The notes: generated from the letters alone by a model not told the origin. Counted from the first letter of the stretch, positions 25,362 through 35,047 are shown. The stretch is 64,000 nt of DNA from Paenibacillus sp. FJAT-26967 (GCF_001541095.1 NZ_LMXH01000006.1:124001-188000), one strand, 5' to 3'. Numbers and translations: made by a program.

Positions 25362-25856
25362 TCAACCACTTCCGTTCAGTAAAATTTGTTTGATAAGTCT
25401 TTGCTGTTCCCGTTCACCTGCGACAATCAAGGTCGTTTCGGCTTTGAGCACAACTTCCGGCCCCGGGTTAATCTGCTGCTTCTGATTCCGCTCTACGATG
25501 GCGATCACCGTTGCCCCGGAGTTCTGCCGGACATCCAGCTCCCCGATTGATTGTCCCACACACTTGTAATGGGATTCGATTTTATACCACTCGATAATAA
25601 GATCGTGAAGGGCGACTTCGATCGTCTCCAGCGCTTTGGGCTTATACGTCATTCCGCCTACAATAGCCGCGACTTGTCTAGCCTCATCATCATCCAGCGT
25701 AATCATCGAAATGCTCTCATCGGGATCTTCATGGTCAAAATGGTACATTTCACGCCTTCCGTCATCATGAATAATAATGACCAGCTTATCTCCGCCCCGG
25801 CTGTCGATCACAAACTTCTTCCCGATTCCCGGTAAATCCGATTCTCTAACGTACAT
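25362..25856 (-). CDS. khtT: KhtT, regulatory subunit of the K+/H+ antiporter, 164 aa
   Basis: Closely follows Bacillus Kht[61 protein letters not shown]. The TrkA-C (RCK_C) domain has [42 protein letters not shown] of KhtT binds cyclic di-AMP in Bacillus. ATG 25856 is chosen (GGGAGG 10 bases upstream and alignment with the Bacillus N-terminus); nine more codons are open upstream. A structured leader precedes it. Confidence 0.92.
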   Translation of the reverse strand: MYVRESDLPGIGKKFVIDSRGGDKLVIIIHDDGRREMYHFDHEDPDESISMITLDDDEARQVAAIVGGMTYKPKALETIEVALHDLIIEWYKIESHYKCVGQSIGELDVRQNSGATVIAIVERNQKQQINPGPEVVLKAETTLIVAGEREQQRLIKQILLNGSG

Positions 25857-25887
25857 ACTCGTATTGCCTCCCATATCATTCATAGTT

Positions 25888-26042
25888 ATAACGGACTCTT
25901 TGCAGCAGCAAAGCCGTTATTCTGCCTGGTTCCTGCCCGCGCAGCGATATAAGGACTCACCGGCTGAAGACACACGGGTCCCTTGGTTTACCGGCTGTTT
26001 TTTTGACCGGATTAATCTGAAACGTCCTGTATCATTCCGTTG
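25888..26042 (-). promoter_or_regulatory. Structured leader of khtT-khtU, possible ydaO-type riboswitch
   Basis: The RNA carries two copies of CAGCCGGT (in CAGCCGGTAAACCAAGG and CAGCCGGTGAGTCCTTAT) that resemble the paired GGGGACC and GGGGTGAATCC motifs of cyclic di-AMP (ydaO) riboswitches. The 3' strand TCCGTT (minus strand of 25890-25895) can pair either with AACGGA (26042-26037) or with a nearer ATAACGG (25920-25914), giving two exclusive forms. The second forms a strong hairpin 16 bases upstream of the ribosome site. KhtT itself responds to cyclic di-AMP. Not a confident match to the consensus. Confidence 0.4.
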
Positions 26043-26181
26043 TTTAATCACTAACTCTGCCACAAAAATCAACTTACGCTATCACGATAACAAGCAAACA
26101 GGCGTACTTATAGAAACCGGCTCAACCGGCGTTTTTTTCAATTAAATCCGCACATAATTCAGTGAGTTAATAGATAAGGAG

Positions 26182-26562
26182 TTAAATCAAACAAGAAGGA
26201 GTATGGCCCACGAACGTGGAGGTGAATTTAATGGGGTCAAGCAGTTGTCTTCGTTTTAACAGGGATATGTAAGGTCTGAAGGGGACACTCGTAATAAAGG
26301 CGTTGAGGGCAAGGAACAGAGGCAGAACAAACAAGACCAGTAAAGTATTGGCCACATTAACCAGTTTTTTAAAAATTTTAGCGAAATGAGGAGCGCTCTT
26401 GCGCACCGTATTTTTCGAAGTACCATCCGTAAGTGGAATCGAGGTATCAAAGCTAAACTCGGTAAACACATTATCATTGATTTTGGCGGGAACGGAGACG
26501 CTGCAAATCAGGGAGAGGATCAGGAAAATAACCCAGTTCATTCTAACAAATGAATGTCTCAA
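26182..26562 (-). CDS. Small membrane protein of unknown function, 126 aa
   Basis: TTG start at 26562 after GGGGGAGAGGAT; the open frame is longer but unsupported upstream. Predicted helices at about 8-27 (MNWVIFLILSLICSVSV) and 70-95 (VANTLLVLFVLPLFLALNAF). Between them is a polar outside part with FSFDTSIPLTDGTSK. No known motif was seen. AT-rich. It lies alone between the khtT leader and the LarC1 terminator, so coding status rests on the ribosome site and the membrane pattern. Confidence 0.5.
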   Translation of the reverse strand: MRHSFVRMNWVIFLILSLICSVSVPAKINDNVFTEFSFDTSIPLTDGTSKNTVRKSAPHFAKIFKKLVNVANTLLVLFVLPLFLALNAFITSVPFRPYISLLKRRQLLDPIKFTSTFVGHTPSCLI

Positions 26563-26689
26563 ATCCTCTCCCCCTTTGATATCTGTTACTAATATGATAA
26601 CACATTTGGAGCCTATCTCCAAGTAAACGCCTACATTTTATGAGGTATCCATTACTTCATACCTATGAATAAATTCACCCGTCCATGTC

Positions 26690-26722
26690 AAAAAAACAGC
26701 TTCCGCTAATATACGGAAGCTG
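26690..26722 (-). terminator. Terminator of the larB-larC1 operon
   Basis: Stem CAGCTTCCG/CGGAAGCTG, eight-base loop, and seven T on the minus strand. Confidence 0.88.
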
Positions 26723-26767
26723 CTTGAAGGTAAAATTCAGTTGGAGCCTGGGAACTATGGCAGCCCT

Positions 26768-27787
26768 TTAATGATTATGCTTAGGACTCTGCTCCAGTTC
26801 ATTTGGAGGTTCGGACTCTTGAACCGGTTCGTGACTGTGATCATGCACATGGCTCTGGCCGTGATCGCGGTTGTGATCTTGCATATGGCCGTGGCCGTGA
26901 TCGTGATCCTGGCTGTGCCCATGATCGCGGCTGTGATCATGCACATGGCTGTGGCCATGGTGATGTACAGGATCATGATCGTGGCTGTGTGCATGTTCAT
27001 GCTCATGAGAGTGAGTATGCGCATGGCTGTGCGTATGCGCGTGCTGCGTCAGGCCGGACGTATCTGTTCCGACTATGACACGCAGCACGTTAGGCTGCTC
27101 CGGCAGGTCGCGTGTACCCGCACCGTAGCCAATCGCCTCTACGATCATCGGCGGAATCCCGTCGCAGAACTCATCGACGATTCCGGAGACGACACCCGCT
27201 CCAGTCGGTGTTGTCAATTCGTAGCGGAGCTTCGTCGAAGCAACGGGAAGCCCGCGCATCATCTCCAGCGTAGCCGGGGCAGGCACCGGATAGACACCGT
27301 GGTCAATCCGGATGGTCCCTGAGCCCAGCGGTACCGGTGACGAATAGATTTGATCTACCTGAAGAGAATCTATAGCAAGTGCAATACCGACGATGTCCAC
27401 GATAGAGTCAATAGCCCCTACCTCGTGAAAATGAACGGTTTCCAGCGGAATTCCATGAATTTTGGACTCCGCCAGACCGATTTTCTCGAACATCGCCAGA
27501 CTTAAGCTACTAACACGTTCGTTAAAACCCGCCTGGGTCAGCATGGCAACGATCTCGGAGTAATGCCTGTGATGAACAGGCGGGTGCCCGGGATCAGGCA
27601 CAACATCGAATTTCAAGGATGAGATGCCCCGCTTAATGACACGTTTCCACTCAAGTGTGAACGGTTCCAGTCGAATCCGCTGAAGCTCTTCTTCCAAGTA
27701 CAAGCGATCCGCCCCGGCATCCACCAAAGCGGCGACCATCATATCTCCGCTTAAGCCGGAGAAGCAGTCGAGATACAAAATACGCAT
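26768..27787 (-). CDS. larC1: Nickel insertion protein LarC, N-terminal part (LarC1) with His-rich tail, 339 aa
   Basis: Residues 1-245 are the LarC N-terminal domain: LYLDCFSGLSGDMMVAAL, HHRHYSEIV, ETVHFHEVGAIDSIVDIVG, PVPLGSGT, PVPAPATLEMMRG, ELTTPTGAGV and GYGAGTRDLPEQPNVLR. About 85 residues then follow that are dominated by His-Asp and His-Ser-His repeats (over 30 histidines), a likely nickel store or sensor. The usual C-terminal LarC domain is missing here and encoded at 22419-22907. Start at ATG 27787, nine bases after AGAGG; an ATG at 27796 abuts that site. Second gene of the larB operon. Confidence 0.92.
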   Translation of the reverse strand: MRILYLDCFSGLSGDMMVAALVDAGADRLYLEEELQRIRLEPFTLEWKRVIKRGISSLKFDVVPDPGHPPVHHRHYSEIVAMLTQAGFNERVSSLSLAMFEKIGLAESKIHGIPLETVHFHEVGAIDSIVDIVGIALAIDSLQVDQIYSSPVPLGSGTIRIDHGVYPVPAPATLEMMRGLPVASTKLRYELTTPTGAGVVSGIVDEFCDGIPPMIVEAIGYGAGTRDLPEQPNVLRVIVGTDTSGLTQHAHTHSHAHTHSHEHEHAHSHDHDPVHHHGHSHVHDHSRDHGHSQDHDHGHGHMQDHNRDHGQSHVHDHSHEPVQESEPPNELEQSPKHNH

Positions 27788-27813
27788 AGGACTCATCCTC
27801 TTTCATGAGTATT

Positions 27814-28581
27814 TTATCGGATCATACTTGCGTAATAACCGCCGCCGAAACCATTGTCGATATTCACGACCGCGACTCCGGGAGAGCAAGAGTTGAGCAT
27901 GGAGAGCAGCGGAGCGAGACCGCCAAAGTTGGCTCCGTAGCCGATGCTAGCCGGTACGGCTACGATCGGCTTAGAGACGAGTCCGCCAACCACGCTGGCA
28001 AGCGCCCCCTCCATTCCGGCGACCACCACGATGGAATTGGCCCCGCGGATGAGCTCCAGCCTGCGGAACAGCCGGTGAATTCCTGCCACGCCCACATCAT
28101 AGATGCGCTCTACGCGCACGCCCATGTACTCGGCGGTTACAGCGGCTTCTTCCGCTACAGGCAGATCCGAAGTACCGGCGCAGACAACCGCCACATACCC
28201 TTCATGCAGCACAGGCGGCTGACTGCCGCTGCGGTACCAGGTAACGGCCCGGGCAGCTGTATGATAGACCGCCCCGCTCACAGCGCCGGTGAGCGCCGCG
28301 GCCTTATCCGTATCAATCCGGGTGGCAAGCACGCGATCCGAATGCTCGGACAGCTTCTGAAAGATAACCAGCAGCTGCTCCACCGTCTTGCCCTCGCCGA
28401 AGATCACTTCCGGGCAGCCCGTCCGCTTCTCCCGCTGCAAATCCAGCTGAGCGAATCCGAGATTCAGCTCCTGCTCCGCTCCTGCACGGCTGTGCATTGC
28501 TGCGGTAATTTGCTTCTCCGCCTCGGCAGGGTTCAGTGCCCCGCTCTGAACGAGCTTGAGTATATGTTCGAGATCCGTCAT
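27814..28581 (-). CDS. larB: Pyridinium-3,5-biscarboxylate mononucleotide synthase LarB
   Basis: The N-terminal part is helical (EHILKLVQSGALNPAEAE) and the C-terminal half is PurE-like: VAVVCAGTSDLPVAEEAAVT, VYDVGVAGIHRL, IVVVAGMEGALASVVGGL, VAVPASIGYGANFGGLAPLL, and NIDNGFGGGYYA. LarB carboxylates and hydrolyses nicotinic acid adenine dinucleotide to the first intermediate of the nickel-pincer nucleotide. Length and motifs fit the family. Start at ATG 28581 after GAAGGAAG. Followed 26 bases later by larC1. Confidence 0.94.
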   Translation of the reverse strand: MTDLEHILKLVQSGALNPAEAEKQITAAMHSRAGAEQELNLGFAQLDLQREKRTGCPEVIFGEGKTVEQLLVIFQKLSEHSDRVLATRIDTDKAAALTGAVSGAVYHTAARAVTWYRSGSQPPVLHEGYVAVVCAGTSDLPVAEEAAVTAEYMGVRVERIYDVGVAGIHRLFRRLELIRGANSIVVVAGMEGALASVVGGLVSKPIVAVPASIGYGANFGGLAPLLSMLNSCSPGVAVVNIDNGFGGGYYASMIR

Positions 28582-28812
28582 TAAAGGCTTCCTTCACCTT
28601 TCATTAGGAATATCCGTAACAAAATCATTGTAGCACAATCTTTCCGCTCAGGAGTGCTTCGATATGGACAGAATAAGGATCACACCGACCGGCGCGCAAC
28701 GTACGGTGCCGGGTTATCGTCTACATATAAGGAATCATTCCGCCCAGATCCATTCATTCCCTAACCTTGACTCGGATAACCATCATCAAAACTTTACTGG
28801 CAGGTGTTCTCA

Positions 28813-29922
28813 ATGCTTAGCTTTTATTTATTCCCGATCTCTTACGCTTTCGCCAGCTTTCCGGTTGCGGCTGTTCTGTTCACCTTGCCCTTCCTGCTCT
28901 TTCAGTACCGGAAGCATGGCTATATTAACAAATACCGGGCTTTACTGCTGTATTTGTTTCTCTTATATATGATGAACGTCCTTTACCTGATCATTCTGCC
29001 GCTGCCGGCCAGCATCCATAATGAGCCTCCGCAGGCAGCCTCCTATGTCCAGTTGGTTCCTTTCCACTTTGTTCTGGACATTCTGAAAGAAACAGCCGTT
29101 GACCCGCAGCAGCCGGTAACCTATCTTCATCTTTTAAAAGAAAGGGCATTCCTCCAGGTCGTGTTCAATGTCTTGCTCACCGTCCCGTTCGGAATTTTCC
29201 TGCGCTATTATTTCCGGGTCAGATGGGTCGCCTGCCTGCTGCTTTCTTTCAGCCTGGCTCTCTTTTTCGAAATGACGCAGGTCACAGGCTTATACGGCAT
29301 CTATGATTATCCTTACCGGCTGTTTGATATTGACGATTTATTGATGAATACCACAGGAGGTATGCTTGGTTTTGTTGCAGCAGCTTGGATATCCGCTGTA
29401 CTGCCGCGTATGGACAAACTTGATGAACATGTGGATTTTTCGGCTAAGCGGGTCACTTATACGCGCCGGGGGCTTGCTTTTATGATGGACTGGTTACTGG
29501 CGCTGCCTCTGCTAGCCTTCCTTAGCGTACTCGACTTTCCCTATCCCTTCGTATCTATGGTGCTGGTCTATTTCATGGTCATCCCGTATGCTACGAACGG
29601 ATTTACCGCCGGCAAATGGATCGTCCGGATCCGTCTGCAGGGAAAAGGAAAACGAATCCGTCTTAGCGAACTTCTTATCCGGTATGGGCTGCTCTACTTG
29701 CTCCTGGGAGGCCTTCATGTACTTATGCTCCAGATTGTAAGCAGCTCTCTGCCGAATGTGGCCAAAGCCCTCTACACCATCGTTCTCTTCTTCACCGATA
29801 TGACACTTGGCATTCACCTGCTGCGCTGTGTGTTCAACCGCAGCCGCCGCCTGATCTACGAGGCGAAAAGCGGAACACGGCATGTCATCCACTGGGATGA
29901 GGAGAAGAAGTCCCGCGTTTAA
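28813..29922 (+). CDS. VanZ-like / RDD-family membrane protein, 369 aa
   Basis: The first 200 residues contain a VanZ-like domain with four to five helices and PFHFVLDILKE, NVLLTVPFGIFLRYYF, FEMTQVTGLYGIYDYPYRLF, and DIDDLLMNTTGGMLGF. The second half is an RDD domain (RRGLAFMMDWLLALPLL, GFTAGKWIVRIRL). VanZ proteins are linked to low-level teicoplanin resistance, but most are of unknown role. ATG 28813 with AGGTG six bases upstream is preferred to GTG 28804. Stand-alone gene ending in a strong terminator. Confidence 0.9.
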   Translation: MLSFYLFPISYAFASFPVAAVLFTLPFLLFQYRKHGYINKYRALLLYLFLLYMMNVLYLIILPLPASIHNEPPQAASYVQLVPFHFVLDILKETAVDPQQPVTYLHLLKERAFLQVVFNVLLTVPFGIFLRYYFRVRWVACLLLSFSLALFFEMTQVTGLYGIYDYPYRLFDIDDLLMNTTGGMLGFVAAAWISAVLPRMDKLDEHVDFSAKRVTYTRRGLAFMMDWLLALPLLAFLSVLDFPYPFVSMVLVYFMVIPYATNGFTAGKWIVRIRLQGKGKRIRLSELLIRYGLLYLLLGGLHVLMLQIVSSSLPNVAKALYTIVLFFTDMTLGIHLLRCVFNRSRRLIYEAKSGTRHVIHWDEEKKSRV

Positions 29923-29931
29923 GCATAAAAA

Positions 29932-29966
29932 AAAGACCTGGCTCTGTTTACCGAGGCCAGGTCTTT
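29932..29966. terminator. Bidirectional terminator
   Basis: Perfect 11-bp stem AAAGACCTGGC/GCCAGGTCTTT with an A-run on the left, placed between convergent genes. Confidence 0.85.
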
Positions 29967-30077
29967 CCGTATGAACCATATGAACCGCACCGTTCCATGG
30001 GACAAATGCTCTTATTGATGCTTCATCGCATCTCTTGCGCTAGTACCGGCGGTTTGAAGCTGTGGGGCCTGCGTGCT

Positions 30078-32139
30078 CTAGAGCTTAACCGCCGCCCCGC
30101 CTGTCTCTCTTACTTCCAGCGTCACGGGCTGCGTGTACAAATCATAGCGGCCTCCGCCTTCGATTGAAGCGGTGTATCTAAGCAGTACATGAGCGGTTCC
30201 CTGCTCTTTCGCAGTCACTCTGCCTCCGCTTACGCCGATCTTGTCCTGCCCGTCGAGCACAATAATTTCCGCCTTCGAATCCGTCCTCGTTCCTTTGAAG
30301 GTTTCCACGATAACGGACAAATCCGTGCTCTCATTCACGTCCAGCACTACTTTTTGTATGCCCGGTGTGACCGATGCGGCCCAGTCCGAAGCCCAGAATG
30401 CGTAGTCTGTCGTAATGCCGTAAGCCCCGTAACCGAAGTACCGCATGAAATTCGCTTTGTCGTTAAACGTCCACGGAGAAATAATAAGCCCCCTGTGCTT
30501 GGCGGCCTCCATAAAATTCTGGCCGAGCCCTGAGTAGGTGGTATTAAGCGTCGTGTTCCGCATCTGCATGAGCTTGAGTGTGTCGGATAATGACTGATCG
30601 ACTTTCGATTCATTCGCTATTTCACCGGTCAGCAGCCCGCATGGCATTTCCGGCATCAGCTCGGACAGCCTTCTTAGCTGATCGGCATCGAAAGACATCA
30701 CGTTCATGAGGTCTTCGGCACCTTTGTCTCTGATAACCTGAACCAGCTTCTCCATCGCGGCCGGATTCTTCGATTTCATTTCCGCCAGGATCATTTTCCC
30801 CTTGCTGCGGGCCAGATCAATCTGCTCCTCCAGCGTCGGGATTTGTACATTCGGGTATCCGCTTGGAAAAAGCTTATTCGCATTCAATTTCTTGAGCTGC
30901 GCGAGGGTGAAATCCTCCACCTTGCCTTTTCCGTTCGTCGTGCTTTCTACAACGGGATCATGAATAATAACAAGATGACCATCTTTGGTCAAATACATAT
31001 CGTTCTCTATAAAATCTGCCCCGGCTTCGAGTCCGAGCCGGTCGCTTATGATGGTATTCTCCGGAGCCTTGGATGGCATTCCGCGGTGTGCAATGATGTA
31101 AGGCTTGCGAACGAGTGTCTTCTCGTGGGAATACAGCTTGAGAGCTCCCAGCGCGATCTTCGGCGAATCCGTGACAATCCCGTTTACTCCCGCTGTGATA
31201 AGCGTGTGAACCGCCAGATTGGTACGGGGCGCATCCGAAATCTCCTTGGCCCATACGACGATCAGGCGCTGCTGGAGATAGTTCACCGCCTCTCTGGAAG
31301 AAGCCGCCGCAGGCATAATGGCGATCTTGGCCAGGCTCTTGGTTGTCTGGCGCCGGATGTTCATCAGCCCCTCACGGGATAGATCCCGCTGCGCTAAAAT
31401 CGACAATCCCGCGTACAACCGGATATTGGGTCCGGGCTCTTTTAACCAGCTCGCCCTGATCCGAGACGACAAAGGCATCCTCGATGCCTTTTCTCTTCAG
31501 CATACTGACCAGCCGGTCCACCGTTTCCTTGTTCTTCACATAGAACGCCGGGATCATCTGCCCGTCCACCGTACTGAGCACGGTTTCCAGATCCCCAACT
31601 TCTGTCTTGCCGGTGGAGTCCGTCACGACCAGTCCGCTGTTCACATGCAGGATCACTGTAGCAGGCAAAGCCGGAGCTTTGAGCTTACTGAGCTCTTCCT
31701 TGCTCTGAAGCTCGGTGACAATGGTTGGAGCAAGCGCGATCCGGGTATCCGGCTCCATGACCTGTATCAGTTTGTTACCTGTTACAGGCTTGGTTCCGGC
31801 GCTGCCACCGGTCTGGGGGCTGCCTGCCTTGCCTTCGCCCTGCGGCCCTGTTTCACCTTTGGCATGACTGGCTTGTCCGCCGGATTGCGCTTTATCCAGG
31901 GTACGGTCGGGGCTCGCGCCCGCGCTGATTTGCCCTGCAGGTATCCTGCTGCTTTCAAGCACCTTACTGTCCGTATCGGCCATTTGGGCATGCGGCAATC
32001 CCGCTTGAAAAGGAATGACGATACTAACCAAAGCCAATAGAACTCCCACACACAAAAAACTCCAGCGACGTGTCAACAATTTCCGTTCTTTCCCTGTGGA
32101 AGGTTTCAGGTACTTGAAAAATTTTGCAGGATGCTGCAC
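30078..32139 (-). pseudogene. Glycerophosphodiester phosphodiesterase, membrane-anchored, with a frameshift
   Basis: Two frames together read as one protein of about 685 residues. The first (31372-32139, GTG start after GGGGGAG) holds a membrane anchor, a Gly/Ser/Gln-rich linker and the first part of a GDPD-like barrel that stops shortly after VRGIVDFS. The second (30078-31478) continues it: AQRDLSREGLMNIRRQT, then a full GDPD domain with IIAHRGMPSKAPENT, FIENDMYLT and LVIIHDP, the catalytic and metal residues. A beta-rich C-terminal domain ends it. The break is one base off near 31393-31402, where the RNA has a run of four T followed by AGCG. Either the gene is inactivated, or this is a sequencing error. 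Confidence 0.8.
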
Positions 32140-32340
32140 GGCTCTCCCCCTGACATCAATTGAATTATAGTGAACCGCTAACTCTGATAGACACTAAGAA
32201 CCAGGGACTGAGCAACCTTATACCTTGCCTTGTATAATAAATCTATTTGTACACTTGTATTGTATCAATTTCTTATGAGCCGGAAATCAATTCCGGATAA
32301 AGAAACGTTGAACTTTCCTCAAACTTTTCTGACAAATTAA

Positions 32341-32380
32341 AAACATCCCGAAGGGTTTTGTGCCCTTCGGGATGTTTTTT
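32341..32380. terminator. Terminator downstream of the chitinase gene
   Basis: Perfect 15-bp stem (AAACATCCCGAAGGG and complement), seven-base loop, T-run on both strands. Confidence 0.92.
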
Positions 32381-32397
32381 GTCGAATAACTACGTTT

Positions 32398-34155
32398 TTA
32401 AGGCATACTGTTCAGCTGTGGTTTCACGGTTTTGGCAAAGGTGTATCCGTTCGAACCGTCCCAGTTAATCGACCAGGTCATAGCTCCCCGGATATCCGGG
32501 TACTTGGCGACCGGCTTGTAGCTGCCGCAGCTGTTGCCTGTAGCCAGGCAGTTCAGTGCCTGATTAACGACTGCGGCAGAGACATAACCGCCGCCCGCAG
32601 CAGATGGAGTGGCCGGTACACCGAGGCCGAGTTGTGAAGCCGGTACCCATTGCAGCGTCAGATCAGTCAGTGCAGTCAAGAAATCGACCGTTCCCTGCGA
32701 GTAGCATTTGCCGTCGCGGCCGAGCATACAACCGGAGTTATAGTACTGCGTATTGATGACCGTCGTAATATCTTTGACATTCGCATAGAACTGCAAATAA
32801 CTGCTCTGATTGCTCTGCATATCGATCGTTTGAGGAGCCATGGTCAGAATGAAATTCGGCCCTACTTTCTGCTGAAGCTGACGGGCTGCACTGGTCATAT
32901 TCGGCACGTTAAAGCCGTGCTCCAGATCTACATCCAGACCATCAAAACCATATTGAGTAATGAGTGCGGACATGCTGTCCACAAAATTCTTTACGTTCGG
33001 GGATGCCGAGCTAAGGTCGATGTTGCCCTTCTCGCCGCCGATGGACAGAATGATTTTCTTGCCCTGAGCTTGCTTGGCCTTGATATCGCTTAAAAATTCA
33101 GCTTCGGTATAACCGCCGAGAGCCGTTGCCAGACTTGGATCAATCGCAAAAGTCACGCCGCCCGGTTTGGTACGGTCCATCTCTGCGAAAGACACAGCAA
33201 TAATGTCATATTCCGCCGGAACATCGCGCAGCTTCAAGTTCTTGGCACCGTTGACAAAGTTCTGCCAGTACCCGGTGAGAATATGCTTAGGCAGCTGACC
33301 GCTGCCTCCGCCGCTAGGCAGGGTTTTGGCACTAATCGCCGCGCTTGCTGCCGACACGTTGCCGGCACCGTCTTTGGCTTTGACGGTAAAGTTGTAAGAG
33401 GTGTCCGCAGCCAGTCCCGTCACTGTGGCAGTTGTACCGGTCACTGCCAGGGCCAGCGTACCGTTACGGTATACTTCATACTGTGTAACGCCTACGTTAT
33501 CCGTAGAAGCGTTCCAGGACAAGGAAACGCTGGAGGTTGTTGCTCCTGTCGAAGCAAGTCCCGCCGGGACTGTCGGAGCTTGTGTGTCCGGTCCGCTGCT
33601 GCCCGGCTGAGTCGCCGCGCTGAGCGTGTTGCTTACACCGGATACATTGCCTGCCGCATCCTTGGCTTTGACCGTGTAGGTGTACGTTGTATTCGCGGTA
33701 AGCCCGGTATCCGTATAAGTCAACGTCGTCCCGGAAGCGCTTCCAATTAAGGTTGTACCACGGTAGATATCATAGCCTGTCACACCCACATTATCCGAGG
33801 CTGCGTTCCATGCAAGCGCAATGCTTGTCGTCGTCGACGTCCCGGACACCCTCAAATTCGATGGAGCAGATGGAGCCTGAGTATCCGGCGTACCCCCGCC
33901 AGTAACTACTTTCCACAATGCGGGCACGTTCGGCGGCTCCCAGCCGTTCAAAGACGTATGCGGTTGTACAACCTGATAGGTTTTGCCCCCGTAGCTTACC
34001 GTGTCGCCGGATGCATAGGAAGTCGAAGCTGTCCATGCTCCCCGGTCTGCCGCCGAGGCCATCGCCGGAATTAGGCTGAGGAAAAGAGTAGTCGTCAATA
34101 CTAATGTAGACGCTTTCTTAAATATCGACTTTTGTCCAGTCAAATCTTTTTTCAT
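32398..34155 (-). CDS. GH18 chitinase with CBM5/12 and two fibronectin III domains, 585 aa
   Basis: Signal peptide (STLVLTTTLFLSLIPAMASA), then a chitin-binding CBM5/12 module (AWTASTSYASGDTVSYGGKT, YQVVQPHTS, LNGWEPPNVPALW), then two FnIII repeats (about 90-180 and 190-275). The GH18 barrel has FDGLDVDLEHG, with catalytic Glu412 in the DxxDxDxE motif, plus IILSIGG and MAPQTIDM. It cleaves chitin outside the cell. Start at ATG 34155 behind AGGAGGGA; 19 extra codons upstream are unsupported. Single gene with a strong terminator. Confidence 0.95.
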   Translation of the reverse strand: MKKDLTGQKSIFKKASTLVLTTTLFLSLIPAMASAADRGAWTASTSYASGDTVSYGGKTYQVVQPHTSLNGWEPPNVPALWKVVTGGGTPDTQAPSAPSNLRVSGTSTTTSIALAWNAASDNVGVTGYDIYRGTTLIGSASGTTLTYTDTGLTANTTYTYTVKAKDAAGNVSGVSNTLSAATQPGSSGPDTQAPTVPAGLASTGATTSSVSLSWNASTDNVGVTQYEVYRNGTLALAVTGTTATVTGLAADTSYNFTVKAKDGAGNVSAASAAISAKTLPSGGGSGQLPKHILTGYWQNFVNGAKNLKLRDVPAEYDIIAVSFAEMDRTKPGGVTFAIDPSLATALGGYTEAEFLSDIKAKQAQGKKIILSIGGEKGNIDLSSASPNVKNFVDSMSALITQYGFDGLDVDLEHGFNVPNMTSAARQLQQKVGPNFILTMAPQTIDMQSNQSSYLQFYANVKDITTVINTQYYNSGCMLGRDGKCYSQGTVDFLTALTDLTLQWVPASQLGLGVPATPSAAGGGYVSAAVVNQALNCLATGNSCGSYKPVAKYPDIRGAMTWSINWDGSNGYTFAKTVKPQLNSMP

Positions 34156-34552
34156 TAATCGATCCCTCCTAGAATTGGGTTGTACAATAAGATGCCCCGC
34201 TTTGGTATCCATTCACATGACATCTCTCCGACTTTGCTTTCGCACCTCCATTTCCTAATGAGGCAAATATTGAACTTCAGGCCGATAAATCCGGCCCTAT
34301 TTCCATTAAACCATGCAGCGTTTTCCAGCTGTAGGGATAAATTGCTTGAATACAGGGAGAAGATTTGGTTATACATCACAAAAGCCCGGCGCATTCTGCT
34401 GCCGGACTTCAGTTCTTATTCAAACACAGGCAGATTATCGCCCGTTAGTCATTTATGAACTATCTCATAAACTCGTATAACTGGAAAAAAAGTCCATTGA
34501 AATGGAAAAAGCAATTCTGGTTCCGCCCAAAATTTTATCACCTTAGAAGCTT
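34156..34552. other. Intergenic region upstream of chitinase
   Basis: Holds the probable terminator of the GNAT gene and, to its left, the chitinase promoter region, in which I see no clear -35/-10 pair. No gene supported. Confidence 0.5.
34381..34410 (-). terminator. Probable terminator of the GNAT gene
   Basis: Minus-strand stem AAGTCCGGC/GCCGGGCTT followed by TTTG, 143 bases after the GNAT stop. Confidence 0.5.
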
Positions 34553-34843
34553 CTACTCTTCCTCACGCACCCACAAATCCTGATATTCTTTCTTTCTTCT
34601 AAAGAGCGCATGGGCAAATGAGCACGCGGGTACTATTTTCATGTTATTTTCACGCGCATGCTGAACGACCCGGCTTACCAGCTCTTCCCCGATCTTCCTT
34701 CCCCGCAGAACCTCAGATACGAAGGTATGTGTAATAACCAGAGCTTCCCCCTGGGGCACAAAAGTAATTTCTGCGACAACATGCCCGTCTATTTTCATAG
34801 CGAACCCGTTACCTTCCTGTACCATTTCCTTCATTTTTTTCAC
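34553..34843 (-). CDS. Small GNAT-family N-acetyltransferase (YjdJ type), 96 aa
   Basis: Matches the short GNAT_2/YjdJ group, which carries only the acetyl-CoA core: AEITFVPQGEALVITHTFVS, LRGRKIGEELVSRVV (the RGxGxG/A pyrophosphate loop, here RGRKIG), and KIVPACSFAHALF. Substrate unknown. Starts at ATG 34843 behind AAGGAGTG. Confidence 0.85.
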   Translation of the reverse strand: MKKMKEMVQEGNGFAMKIDGHVVAEITFVPQGEALVITHTFVSEVLRGRKIGEELVSRVVQHARENNMKIVPACSFAHALFRRKKEYQDLWVREEE

Positions 34844-34996
34844 TCCTTATTAAGTATGTATGGCAATCGAACGGCCTGCCTATATCCGCTAGTTGTATAA
34901 ACGGCAGCCCCTCTTAGTCTAACCGCTTCCTCTACCCTTAACCGTCAAGAGAGCGCATTAATCCGCCTGAGAACGGCCAAACGCAGTCAACAGCCC

Positions 34997-35027
34997 AAAA
35001 GAGCACCGATTCTGGTAGAATCGATGC
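34997..35027 (-). terminator. Terminator of the DUF4097 gene
   Basis: Stem GCATCGATTCT/AGAATCGGTGC with a three-base loop, then CTCTTTT on the minus strand. Confidence 0.65.
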
Positions 35028-35047
35028 CCCGGTACAGGATAAGTATT

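Noticed and set aside
26741-27322. Met/Val-rich 193-codon plus-strand frame opposite larC1
   Set aside because: It is the complement of the histidine repeats; the apparent membrane pattern is a composition artefact.
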